The notes: generated from the letters alone by a model not told the origin. Shown: positions 1 through 6,457, counted from the stretch's first letter. The stretch: 8,984 bases of DNA from a bacterium (GCA_021788495.1 JAJYKQ010000042.1:1-8984); one strand, 5' to 3'. Made by a program: numbers and translations.

Positions 1-29
1 TCATCCCCTTTTATATAAATTTATTTTGT

Positions 30-56
30 TTTTAATAGCCGTACCGGCTATTAAAA
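30..56. repeat. Perfect 12-bp inverted repeat downstream of gmhB
   Basis: The arms TTTTAATAGCCG (30-41) and CGGCTATTAAAA (45-56) are exact reverse complements around a 3-nt TAC loop. It lies about 120 nt beyond the gmhB stop, so it could end the minus-strand operon transcript. On the minus strand the stem is followed by an A-rich tract rather than a run of T, so it is not a canonical intrinsic terminator. On the plus strand the downstream TTTT (57-60) gives only a weak tail. It may be a bidirectional terminator, an mRNA 3'-end stabiliser or a protein-binding palindrome. The rest of 1-174 shows nothing I can support. Confidence 0.5.
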
Positions 57-174
57 TTTTAACTAAATTTTCATAATTAGGGAAGTAAGATTTTTAAAAA
101 GTTGTATTAAATTATTGGTTCATTATATATCACAGTTTTTAGAGGTTGTGAAATTATGAATCACGGGTCAATAA

Positions 175-729
175 TTATACGGTTTTCATAATAATTTCCG
201 CCGCTTCTTTCAAGTCGTTGACGTAAAAGTCGGGGACAATGCTTTCGTCGTGTTCGTACATAAAATTCCTTATGTAGAAAGACTTTAAGCCGGAGTTTTT
301 TGCTAGCAGGATGTCGCTGTCCTTGTCGCCTATCATAAATGATTTATCGGCATCGATATTAAACTTTTCGGCGCCTTTAAGCACCATTCCGGTTCCGGGT
401 TTTCGGCAGGAGCATTTGATATTATAAGGTTCGACCGTTCCGTTTTCGTGGTGGGGGCAGAAATATAAATCGTCGATTATTATTCCGTTATCTTCGTATA
501 TTTTAAGCAGTCTATTATTTACCGCCGTCAAATCGTCCATATTAAAAAAACCCTTTGCGATGCCTGCCTGATTCGTAACTATTATAAGCAGGAATCCGGC
601 AGCTTTCAGAATTTTCAAGGCTTCAACGGAGTTCGGCATTATAATTATATCTTCAGGATTTTTTAAATAGCCTACGTCTTTGATTAATACGCCGTCCCTA
701 TCTAAAAATACGCATTTATTTTTATTCAT
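175..729 (-). CDS. gmhB: D-glycero-beta-D-manno-heptose-1,7-bisphosphate 7-phosphatase (GmhB)
   Basis: This is a cytoplasmic HAD-superfamily phosphatase that removes the 7-phosphate of heptose bisphosphate on the way to ADP-heptose for the LPS inner core. The 184-residue length is normal for the family. HAD motif I is FLDRDGV with D10 (nucleophile) and D12; motif II is VTNQAG with T52; R109-K110 lie in the SCRKP segment; motif IV is GDKDSD with D135 and D139. The GmhB-specific zinc site is visible as C91-x-H93 and C106-x-C108, which separates it from HisB-type relatives. It is the last gene of the minus-strand operon. Its ATG overlaps the acyltransferase stop by 8 nt and has no clear Shine-Dalgarno sequence, so translational coupling is likely. 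Anomer specificity (beta for LPS, alpha for S-layer or other glycans) cannot be decided by motif alone; the lipid A gene context favours LPS. Confidence 0.95.
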   Translation of the reverse strand: MNKNKCVFLDRDGVLIKDVGYLKNPEDIIIMPNSVEALKILKAAGFLLIIVTNQAGIAKGFFNMDDLTAVNNRLLKIYEDNGIIIDDLYFCPHHENGTVEPYNIKCSCRKPGTGMVLKGAEKFNIDADKSFMIGDKDSDILLAKNSGLKSFYIRNFMYEHDESIVPDFYVNDLKEAAEIIMKTV

Positions 730-1636
730 TTTCGTCCGGTCTTGTTTTCCACCTGTTATGTATCCAGAACCACTGTTCGGGATATTGTTTTATTATATCT
801 TCTATTTTCTCGTTAAACATTTTTAAAATATTCATCGTATCCGTCTTCCTGTTTCCCGTATATTTTATATCGAGCGGCTTTTCAATTATCAGTTTATGTT
901 TTGTATAATTGCCCCGTGCATCTTTAAGTCTCGCGATAAAAGCCGGAACGACCGGCAGCCGGGTTTTAGCCGCGATATTAGCCATTCCCGGCATAGTGCA
1001 GGCTTTGATTCCGAAAAAATCGACAAAAACGCCTATGCGCTTGGAGGCATTTTCGTCAGGCAGAAACCCGACGATTTCATTGCCGTTTAATGCCGAAATT
1101 ATACTTTTTACGGCGTTTTCCCTGTTGTAAATCACTTTGTTTTCTGACCCCGTTCTTAATTTGTATAAAATTTTTTCTATATAAGGATTATCCAACGGTC
1201 TTGCCAAGACGTTGCCGCGATAGCCTTTCAGTCCGAAAGTTTTTGCCAGAAGCTCCCAGTTTCCGAAATGCGCCGTAAGCAAAAGTACTCCCTGTTTACC
1301 GTAAATGTTTTTTATGGGGTCGAAATCGGATTCTACAAAATCGTCTATATTAGCGGCGTTATATTTATTAAGCCTGAAAATCTCGACAAAAACCATTCCG
1401 AGGTTTTTATAAAATTTTACCGAAATATCGTTTAATTCCTTTTCGGTTTTATCCGGAAAGGCGATTTTTAAATTGTTTAAGGTATGCTTTCTGTGTTTTT
1501 TATCTAATTTATAAAATACTATTCCAAGAAACCTGCCTATTTTCAAAGATAAGCCCGACGGCAGAATGTTTAAAAATAGATAGAAACAATATACTAAAAT
1601 AAATTCCGAATATGCCGATGCCCTGTTTTTTTTCAC
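722..1636 (-). CDS. lpxL: Lipid A biosynthesis (KDO)2-lipid IVA acyltransferase, LpxL/HtrB-type
   Basis: This 304-residue member of the LpxL/LpxM (HtrB/MsbB) lysophospholipid acyltransferase family transfers a secondary acyl chain to Kdo2-lipid IVA at the inner face of the inner membrane. The N-terminal hydrophobic stretch at about residues 11-42 would anchor it. The catalytic H-x4-D/E motif is HFGNWE (H123, E128). Other family blocks are GFLPDEN at 190-196, VFVDFFG at 203-209 and the C-terminal YPEQWFWIHNRWK at 285-297. The start is GTG at 1636. It shares a GTGA 4-nt overlap with the lpxK stop and has no Shine-Dalgarno sequence, so it is probably coupled to translation of the lpxK C-terminal frame. 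Whether it adds the first (LpxL) or second (LpxM) chain, and which chain length, cannot be read from sequence; the symbol follows family usage. Confidence 0.9.
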   Translation of the reverse strand: MKKNRASAYSEFILVYCFYLFLNILPSGLSLKIGRFLGIVFYKLDKKHRKHTLNNLKIAFPDKTEKELNDISVKFYKNLGMVFVEIFRLNKYNAANIDDFVESDFDPIKNIYGKQGVLLLTAHFGNWELLAKTFGLKGYRGNVLARPLDNPYIEKILYKLRTGSENKVIYNRENAVKSIISALNGNEIVGFLPDENASKRIGVFVDFFGIKACTMPGMANIAAKTRLPVVPAFIARLKDARGNYTKHKLIIEKPLDIKYTGNRKTDTMNILKMFNEKIEDIIKQYPEQWFWIHNRWKTRPDENE

Positions 1637-2532
1637 GACGGTATTTTTTTGTAATCGTTATAATTATTATAAATATATTCAAAAAAGGCTTTATCTATTA
1701 TAATTTCAATGTCTAAATAATAAATTCTATCAAATATATCGGGTTTGTTAAATCTTTTTAATTTTACGTAATCCTTTAAAGTGGTAATTACGATATATTC
1801 TTTGTTTTTATTCAGTATGCTTTCCAAATCTTTAATGTCGTTTTCCGTGTATTCATAATGGTCTTGAAATTCCATTTTATAATCTATTGCGGCTCCGCAG
1901 TTTATCAAATTTTCGTAAAAATAATCAGGGTTGCCGATTGCGCAGACGGTTATGGATTTTTTACCTTTTAAATTCGCGCAAGGCATTACGTTATTTCGGG
2001 ATACAAGTTTATCCGGGTTATAATAAGAGTAAAATATCGGACAGTTTTTATTGTATTTTTTTATTTTAATTTCGGCATCATTCTTAAATGCGGAAGGATT
2101 TTCTAATAATTCCGGTCTGCATTTATTGATAACGATAATATCGGCATACTTTAAGGCGCTCAACGGTTCCCTTAAAATTCCGGCAGGAATGACGTTTTGC
2201 ATAAAAATATCGATATTTGCGTCGATAAGGACTATATTTATATTTTTTTTGATGTTTAATGCGGTAAAGCCGTCATCCAGAATTGCTATCTTTTTATTCC
2301 CGTCGAATTCGTTATGGACGTCTTTATATGCGCATTTGAAATTATTGATTTCGTCCGGAATCATATCCCTGCCCTGCCCCGTCGTTTCCGCAAGATTATA
2401 ATATATTTCGTCGTTATTCAGGCAAATATTTGCCGCAGACAGCCTGTTTTTAGACACTATGACCGGAACATTGATTTTTTGCGGCCTGAATTTTTCGATC
2501 AAAAGGATTGCTTCGTCTGGTAATTTTTCCAT
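1633..2532 (-). CDS. lpxK: Tetraacyldisaccharide 4'-kinase LpxK, C-terminal part (in a different frame from the N-terminal part)
   Basis: This 299-residue frame carries the C-terminal two thirds of LpxK, the kinase that adds the 4'-phosphate to the lipid A disaccharide. PDEAILL at residues 5-11 corresponds to the family GDEP-x-L block, PVIVSKNR at 23-30 to the substrate loop, ILDDGF at 84-89 to the conserved DDG motif, and VIPAGILREP to the family LPAGxLREP block; TTLKDYVK matches the family T-x-KD-x-VK motif. The frame is open without a stop for at least another 16 codons upstream of the ATG, back to the A9 tract, and those codons (VYIADWEYEIPAS) fit between RGY and GDE of ordinary LpxK. No Shine-Dalgarno sequence precedes the ATG at 2532, so independent initiation looks unlikely. 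A product joined to the N-terminal part would be 415 residues, long for the family (about 315-350), owing to roughly 45 extra residues before DDGF. Confidence 0.85.
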   Translation of the reverse strand: MEKLPDEAILLIEKFRPQKINVPVIVSKNRLSAANICLNNDEIYYNLAETTGQGRDMIPDEINNFKCAYKDVHNEFDGNKKIAILDDGFTALNIKKNINIVLIDANIDIFMQNVIPAGILREPLSALKYADIIVINKCRPELLENPSAFKNDAEIKIKKYNKNCPIFYSYYNPDKLVSRNNVMPCANLKGKKSITVCAIGNPDYFYENLINCGAAIDYKMEFQDHYEYTENDIKDLESILNKNKEYIVITTLKDYVKLKRFNKPDIFDRIYYLDIEIIIDKAFFEYIYNNYNDYKKIPS

Positions 2533-2561
2533 AGAAGCGGGGATTTCGTATTCCCAGTCGG

Positions 2562-2879
2562 CTATATAGACTTTTTTTTTAAGCGCCCTTTGTATCCGCG
2601 GGTGATAATGCAGGGTTTTAAACCCAGTTTATACAAATATTCGGCTGACGCGTAGGAAAAAGGGGTTTTTCCCGACCCGCCCATATTTATATTGCCGAAG
2701 CTGATTACGAATAAGCCGGGGTCTTTTTCTTTTACGTTAGCTATGCCCCTTTTTATTTTTGAAAACAGCATAACTGCAAAAGATAATAAAATAAGCGGAA
2801 GTTTCGGCAAAAATTTAAATACTCCGCTTTGTCCTTTCTTGTTCGTTAAAAAATTCAGAATATGTTTATAAAGTTTCAT
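2562..2879 (-). CDS. lpxK: Tetraacyldisaccharide 4'-kinase LpxK, N-terminal part, ending early at a poly-A tract
   Basis: This 105-residue frame holds the LpxK N terminus. A hydrophobic segment at about residues 26-40 resembles the membrane-associated helix of LpxK. The ATP-binding P-loop is GNINMGGSGKTP (62-73, K71). IITRGYKG at 91-98 is the family SRGYGG block. Translation then reads LKKKSI and stops at a TAG immediately after a run of nine A. The missing remainder lies just downstream in the -1 frame (1633 to about 2580). The ATG overlaps the aminotransferase stop as ATGA (2876-2879). Alone the fragment has the P-loop but lacks DDGF and much of the catalytic face, so it should be inactive as a kinase. 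LpxK is normally essential for making lipid A, so a plain pseudogene is unlikely unless another copy exists. A homopolymer sequencing error is the simplest alternative to recoding. Confidence 0.85.
   Translation of the reverse strand: MKLYKHILNFLTNKKGQSGVFKFLPKLPLILLSFAVMLFSKIKRGIANVKEKDPGLFVISFGNINMGGSGKTPFSYASAEYLYKLGLKPCIITRGYKGRLKKKSI
2571..2591 (-). other. lpxK frame-junction: A9 tract with dnaX-like A AAA AAG slippery site
   Basis: On the coding strand the zero frame reads TTA AAA AAA AAG TCT ATA TAG. The heptamer A AAA AAG (2577 down to 2571) is in the phase needed for -1 slippage, and the -1 frame continues as AAA GTC TAT ATA GCC into the LpxK C-terminal frame. An SD-like AAAGGG (2591 down to 2586) ends 8 nt upstream of the heptamer, comparable to the stimulator upstream of the E. 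coli dnaX site. No strong downstream stem-loop is evident; only a weak GGGA/TCCC pairing is possible. RNA polymerase slippage adding one A, or a one-base error in the assembled homopolymer, would restore the frame equally well. Confidence 0.6.
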
Positions 2880-4045
2880 AGCGAATCGACGGCTTCCTTT
2901 ATTCTGTTTAATCCTTCTTTTATGACGTCTAATCCTGTAGCAAAGGACAATCTTATAAAATTATCGTTGCCGAATTCAACGCCCGGAACTGCGGCTACGA
3001 GGTATTTATCTAAGAGATAACCGCAAAATTCCGTAGAAGAATTAATACCGGATATCTTCGAGATATCGACAAATAAATAAAATGCTCCGTCCGGTTTTAT
3101 CGGAATTATACTTTTAATGTTTTTATCAAAAAAATCTAGCATATAATCCCTTCTTTTCTGAAATTCGTCCCGCATCATATTACTGAATTCTTGTCCGCCC
3201 TTTAACGCCGCCAGCGCGCCGTACTGGGCAAACGTGGTCGGATTGGAGGTGCTCTGCGACTGGATGTTATTCATAGCCGCTATTAAATCTTTCGGTCCTG
3301 CAGTGTAGCCTATTCTGAAGCCGGTCATAGAATAAGTTTTAGAAACGGCGTTGACGGCAATCGTGTTTTCTTTCATCGATTTATCGACCATTAAAGCGTT
3401 AAAAAATTTTTTGCCGCCGAATATAATCTTTTCGTATATATCGTCGGTTATAATATATAATCCGCGTTTTTTTGCAAAATTTGCTATTTCTATTATATCA
3501 TTTTCGTCCATCAGAACGCCGGTGGGATTTGACGGACTGTTTATTATAATCCCCCTTGTTTTGCCGGTTAAACTGTTTTCTAACAGTTTAAGGTTAAATT
3601 TAAAATTGTTTTTAGAGGTATCGGCTAATACCGGAACTCCGCCTGAAAGTTTTATTATTTCGGTGTATGAAACCCAGTAAGGAGACGGAACTATAATTTC
3701 GTCTCCTTCGTTAAGCATAGCCGAAAAAAGATTATATAAAGAATGTTTTCCGCCGCAGGAGACGATAATTTCGGAGTTTTCGTAACTTGCGCCGTAGTCC
3801 GCCGAAAATTTTTCCGCAATGGCGGTTTTTAGTTCGTCTATACCCGAAACCGGCGTATATTTTGTCTGCCCCTTATCTAATGCATCTTTTACGGCATTTT
3901 TTATATAATCGGGCGTATCGAAATCCGGCTCGCCCGCTCCAAAACTCACGACGTTTTTCCCTTCGCTTTTTAGTTTTTTAGCTTTCGCCGTTATGGCAAG
4001 AGTAGCCGACGGCTTAATTAAAGAAGCTCTACATGAGAGTTTCAT
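2876..4045 (-). CDS. Class I/II PLP-dependent aminotransferase, aspartate aminotransferase type
   Basis: This 389-residue fold-type I aminotransferase most likely interconverts aspartate/2-oxoglutarate and oxaloacetate/glutamate in the cytoplasm. The PLP lysine is K236 in VSKTYSMTGFRIG. Other family residues are the N-terminal GAGEPDFDTP (36-45), Y63, N173 in SPSNPTG, D201 and Y204 in TDDIYE, R244, and substrate carboxylate-binding R365 in FIRLSFA. K100 in GGKHSLYN is at the position that favours acidic substrates in the bacterial Ib subgroup, so aspartate or combined aspartate/prephenate activity is plausible; exact specificity is inference. The start has a strong AAAGGAGA ribosome site (4058-4051) about 6 nt before ATG, inside the 3' end of coaD, which it overlaps by 17 nt. 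It overlaps lpxK by 4 nt. It is a metabolic gene embedded in a lipid A operon, with no obvious functional link. Confidence 0.92.
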   Translation of the reverse strand: MKLSCRASLIKPSATLAITAKAKKLKSEGKNVVSFGAGEPDFDTPDYIKNAVKDALDKGQTKYTPVSGIDELKTAIAEKFSADYGASYENSEIIVSCGGKHSLYNLFSAMLNEGDEIIVPSPYWVSYTEIIKLSGGVPVLADTSKNNFKFNLKLLENSLTGKTRGIIINSPSNPTGVLMDENDIIEIANFAKKRGLYIITDDIYEKIIFGGKKFFNALMVDKSMKENTIAVNAVSKTYSMTGFRIGYTAGPKDLIAAMNNIQSQSTSNPTTFAQYGALAALKGGQEFSNMMRDEFQKRRDYMLDFFDKNIKSIIPIKPDGAFYLFVDISKISGINSSTEFCGYLLDKYLVAAVPGVEFGNDNFIRLSFATGLDVIKEGLNRIKEAVDSL

Positions 4046-4565
4046 CGTTTTCTCCTTTCGCGTAAATTTTTGAAAGCTCTTCGGCTATTGCCGGATGGAC
4101 CATACTTGAAACGTCTCCTCCGAGCCTGGAAATCTCCTTAACTATGGTGGAACTTAAAAACGAATACTTTTCGGCGGTCATCATAAATATAGTTTCTATA
4201 TCGGGATTAAGCGTCCTGTTGGTGGTCGCGAGCTGAAGTTCGTATTCGAAGTCGGAAACCGCCCTTAAGCCTCTTATTATTACTTTTGCGTCGATACTTT
4301 CCACGTATTTTACGAGAAGTCCCTTTAAACCTATTACCGCAACCCTGTCCGCGTCTATTTCTTTATCGTCTTTTATAATTCTGTTTATAAGTTCTATCCG
4401 CGTTGGCTGCGGGAAAAGATAGGGCTTTTTTTTATTGCATGCTACGGCGATTATAACCTTGTCGAACACGTTGAGGCTTCTCTTTAAAATGTCTAAATGA
4501 CCGTATGTTACGGGGTCGAACGAACCCGGGTAAACGGCGGTTTTATATTTAATCGAATCTGCCAT
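4029..4565 (-). CDS. coaD: Phosphopantetheine adenylyltransferase (CoaD)
   Basis: This enzyme transfers AMP from ATP to 4'-phosphopantetheine to give dephospho-CoA, the penultimate step of coenzyme A synthesis. From the ATG at 4565 it is 178 residues, slightly longer than the usual 160 or so. The nucleotidyltransferase signature is YPGSFDPVTYGH (12-23, with T20-x-x-H23). IRGLRAVSDFEYE (97-109) and YSFLSSTIVKE (134-144, containing the SSTIVKE version of the ISSTxxR/KE motif) complete the active site. An in-frame TTG at 4610 would add 15 residues (193 aa) with a weak AAGG upstream. I prefer 4565 because family members start only a few residues before the A[VI]YPG block and because the TTG lies in a plausible -35 box. 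It is the first gene of the minus-strand operon. Confidence 0.93.
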   Translation of the reverse strand: MADSIKYKTAVYPGSFDPVTYGHLDILKRSLNVFDKVIIAVACNKKKPYLFPQPTRIELINRIIKDDKEIDADRVAVIGLKGLLVKYVESIDAKVIIRGLRAVSDFEYELQLATTNRTLNPDIETIFMMTAEKYSFLSSTIVKEISRLGGDVSSMVHPAIAEELSKIYAKGENDETLM

Positions 4566-4581
4566 AAAGTTTATTTTTACC

Positions 4582-4610
4582 ATAAAATCGATAAAATTGC
4601 AATTAGTCAA
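4582..4610 (-). promoter_or_regulatory. Candidate sigma70-type promoter for the coaD-gmhB operon
   Basis: On the minus strand TTGACT (4610-4605, 5 of 6 to TTGACA) is followed after exactly 17 nt by TTTTAT (4587-4582, 4 of 6 to TATAAT). Transcription would begin near 4575, about 10 nt before the ATG at 4565. If correct, the TTG at 4610 is part of the promoter and not the coaD start. The surroundings are very AT-rich, so chance matches are common. Confidence 0.35.
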
Positions 4611-4657
4611 ATTTGCCTTGACGCAATGAAAATTTTAATTGATTTATTTTTTAAAAT

Positions 4658-4686
4658 TTGATAAACTTTAAAATCTATTTTATTTT
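4658..4686 (+). promoter_or_regulatory. Candidate promoter for rpsT
   Basis: TTGATA (4658-4663, 5 of 6) is followed after 17 nt by TATTTT (4681-4686, 4 of 6), which would give a leader of about 40 nt before the rpsT ATG. The leader contains AAGGAG (4717-4722). The AT-rich background weakens the call. Confidence 0.35.
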
Positions 4687-4732
4687 TATTTAATATTAAA
4701 ATTAAAACTTTAAGTTAAGGAGCAAGCTATTT

Positions 4733-4993
4733 ATGGCAAATCATAAATCTGCGGAAAAAAGAGCAAGGCAGACGAAAAAAAGAACGGAGCGCAATACCGG
4801 CAGTTTATCTAAAATGAAGACGGGAATTAAAAAGCTTAAAGCCGCCGTCGCCGAAAACGATAAGGAAAAAGCCGTCTCGCTTTTTAATTCAAACGTATCT
4901 TATATTATGCAGTTAGCCGCAAAAAAAATAATACACGGGAATAACGCATCAAGAAAAGTGTCGGCGCTTGCCAAACTTAAGAATACATTATAA
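4733..4993 (+). CDS. rpsT: 30S ribosomal protein S20
   Basis: This 86-residue, very basic protein binds 16S rRNA in the small subunit. The N terminus MANHKSAEKRARQTKKRTER and the C-terminal block HGNNASRKVSALAK are typical bS20 signatures, and the length is normal (about 85-90). The ATG is preceded by AAGGAG at 4717-4722 with a 10-nt spacer, one of the few clear ribosome sites in this window. The gene stands alone on the plus strand, divergent from coaD and convergent with holA. Its stop codon TAA (4991-4993) directly follows a TTA codon that is the holA stop on the other strand, so the two coding regions overlap by 6 nt and no terminator fits between them. Confidence 0.97.
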   Translation: MANHKSAEKRARQTKKRTERNTGSLSKMKTGIKKLKAAVAENDKEKAVSLFNSNVSYIMQLAAKKIIHGNNASRKVSALAKLKNTL

Positions 4994-5971
4994 ACAGCTA
5001 AGTTTAAAAATAAATTCCTCGAAAATCAAATCCGGAGGATACGACGTCGTCTTAAGTTTCAAGTCGGCGTCTTCCAAAAGTTTTACCGTCTTTTTTAATT
5101 CCTGAATCTTAAAAGACGATAGATTTTTTATAAATTTCTTTTTCAGGAAAGGCAGGACGGAGTTTACGCTTAAAATAGTTTCGAAATCCATGCCGGACTG
5201 TTCCTGTATCTTTGCCCTGTGGAGCTTCCTTGTTTCGTTATATAATACTGATATAATTTTTATAGGTTCTTCCCCGTCGCCGTAAATAATATTAAATATT
5301 GAAAACGCCGCTTTTAAATCCCGGTCTAAAATCCTGTCTGTTAAATCGAATATATTAAATTTTTTTGAAAGGGAAATAACCTGTTTAATTTTGCTTAGAG
5401 GTATTTCCATTTTTACGCCCTTTTTATCTTTATCCGCTTTAGTCCCCGAAGCTAATTTATCCAACTCGGAATCTATGTTTAAAATATTGTTTCCGGTATA
5501 GCGCATTATATAGTATGCGGCTTCGTCGGAAAGCCCGATACCTTTTTCTTCGGACAGGTTTTTAATATACGACGGCAGTTCGCTGTCATATAAAAGCCTT
5601 ATTTTACTGAGCCTGAAATAATTTTTATTTTTCGATTCCTTGAAAAATTTTGTATTCTCGTTGATTTTAGAATTTTTATAATAAAATATGACGACGGTAT
5701 CCGGAGACGGAGATTTTATATATTCCAGCATATTTTCGTCGTTAAGGAACGAATCGTCGAAATCTTCTACCTGCACGACTCTTTTTTCGGAGAATGCCGG
5801 ATAGCTTCCGGCGATATTTAAAAATTCGGATAAAGAAGGGGATACAAGCCTGTCGAAATTAAAATCAAACTGCTCTTTTTTTAAAACTGCGGATTTTATT
5901 TTTTCTATTTCTTTATTAATTCTGAATATGTCTTCCCCGTAAAAAAAATAGATTAAAACTTCGTTCTTCAT
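4988..5971 (-). CDS. holA: DNA polymerase III subunit delta (HolA)
   Basis: This 327-residue protein matches the HolA family in length and layout. Delta is the clamp-loader subunit that opens the beta sliding clamp. The N terminus IYFFYGEDIFRINKEIEKIK corresponds to the family start (y-x-yGeE-x-y-x-i). A Walker-like fold without a functional P-loop follows, then the middle region VVIFYYKNSKINENTK (family: lvi-x-x-xKld-x-x-xK), and a C-terminal helical domain with LSKKFNIFDLTDRILDRD and ILSVLYNETRKLHRAK-like segments. HolA proteins are poorly conserved, so the call rests on overall pattern. No Shine-Dalgarno sequence precedes the ATG at 5971; AT boxes TATAAA (5988-5983) and TATTAT (5979-5974) lie immediately upstream. 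It is divergent from secG and overlaps rpsT tail to tail. rpsT-holA proximity is common in related bacteria, which supports the identification. Confidence 0.85.
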   Translation of the reverse strand: MKNEVLIYFFYGEDIFRINKEIEKIKSAVLKKEQFDFNFDRLVSPSLSEFLNIAGSYPAFSEKRVVQVEDFDDSFLNDENMLEYIKSPSPDTVVIFYYKNSKINENTKFFKESKNKNYFRLSKIRLLYDSELPSYIKNLSEEKGIGLSDEAAYYIMRYTGNNILNIDSELDKLASGTKADKDKKGVKMEIPLSKIKQVISLSKKFNIFDLTDRILDRDLKAAFSIFNIIYGDGEEPIKIISVLYNETRKLHRAKIQEQSGMDFETILSVNSVLPFLKKKFIKNLSSFKIQELKKTVKLLEDADLKLKTTSYPPDLIFEEFIFKLSCL

Positions 5972-6017
5972 ATATAATAAATTTTATAACAAAAAAGACT
6001 TTTTTAAAAGTTATTAG

Positions 6018-6049
6018 TTGACTTTTTTATTATATTTTATTATTATAAT
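6018..6049 (+). promoter_or_regulatory. Candidate secG promoter, close enough to give a leaderless mRNA
   Basis: TTGACT (6018-6023) is a 5 of 6 match to the -35 consensus. TATTAT (6041-6046) lies 17 nt downstream, and a perfect TATAAT overlaps it at 6044-6049 (20-nt spacer). Transcription would begin about 6053-6056, at or within 3 nt of the first secG ATG (6056). No Shine-Dalgarno sequence exists between the boxes and the ATG. Confidence 0.55.
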
Positions 6050-6055
6050 TTTATT

Positions 6056-6391
6056 ATGATGATGTTTTTAACGATTTTATTGATAGTGTCCGCCGTGTTT
6101 TTAGTCATAGTAATTCTTATGCAGCAGGGCAAAGGACAGGAGATGGGCGCCGTTTTCGGCGGAAGTTCCCAGACGATATTCGGAGCTTCCGGAGCCGGTA
6201 ATTTTTTAACTAAAGCTACGGCCGTTATCGCCATAATTTTTATGGGTTCGGCTTTTTTTATATCATATATATCCGCAAAAGAGCAAAACCCCATATCGAT
6301 TAAAAGTTATATTGCCAAGACTGCAAAGCCTTCTTTGCCGCCGACAGCGTCAAAACAGGCAAAAGCCGTTTCTAACAGCGCCGCTAAATAA
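6056..6391 (+). CDS. secG: Preprotein translocase subunit SecG
   Basis: SecG is the small inner-membrane partner of SecYE that assists SecA-driven protein export. The 111-residue protein has two membrane segments (about 3-22 and 53-72). The conserved cytoplasmic loop contains MQQGKGQEMGAVFGG (22-36) and IFGASGAGNFLTKAT (41-55), the hallmark of SecG. A Lys/Ala/Pro/Ser-rich tail of about 35 residues follows, typical of the variable SecG C terminus. Three consecutive ATG codons (6056, 6059, 6062) could each start it, giving 111, 110 or 109 residues. No ribosome site precedes them, and a good promoter ends just upstream. It is followed 66 nt later by tRNA-Leu, the order seen at E. coli secG-leuU, and may be co-transcribed with it because no clear tRNA promoter is visible. 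Confidence 0.95.
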   Translation: MMMFLTILLIVSAVFLVIVILMQQGKGQEMGAVFGGSSQTIFGASGAGNFLTKATAVIAIIFMGSAFFISYISAKEQNPISIKSYIAKTAKPSLPPTASKQAKAVSNSAAK

Positions 6392-6457
6392 ACTTAAATA
6401 GCGGATAAACAGCATAAGCATATTAGTTTGCAAGCCTTGGATTTTTATTTATATGAT

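Noticed and set aside
1..4. An ATG on the minus strand at 4-2 as the start of a gene leaving the left edge
   Set aside because: Only one codon is visible and the GGGG tract directly abuts it, so it could as well be a ribosome site for a start outside the window.
156..191. An 11-codon plus-strand reading frame (MNHGSIIIRFS) preceded by AGAGG
   Set aside because: It is very short, runs into the 3' end of gmhB on the opposite strand, and has no recognisable leader-peptide context.
2051..2401. A 116-codon plus-strand open frame opposite lpxK
   Set aside because: It is antisense to a gene with clear LpxK motifs; its hydrophobic composition is what the complement of an Asp/Lys/Asn-rich frame gives.
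3351..3680. A 109-codon plus-strand open frame opposite the aminotransferase
   Set aside because: It is a shadow of the strongly conserved aminotransferase and has no ribosome site or independent motif.
4566..4610. TTG start extending CoaD by 15 residues
   Set aside because: The extension is not typical of CoaD, has only a weak AAGG upstream, and overlaps a plausible -35 box.
5991..6005. AAAAAAG-A-CTTTTTT palindrome between holA and secG
   Set aside because: The arms are separated by a single base, which cannot form an RNA loop; it looks like an A/T-tract coincidence in the divergent promoter region.
6043..6294. An 83-codon minus-strand open frame opposite secG
   Set aside because: secG has conserved motifs and two membrane segments in the right places; the opposing frame matches nothing and overlaps it almost completely.
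6428..6457. TTGCAA (6428-6433) and TATGAT (6452-6457) as a dedicated tRNA promoter
   Set aside because: The predicted start would fall inside the mature tRNA (about 6464), so it cannot produce the complete tRNA.
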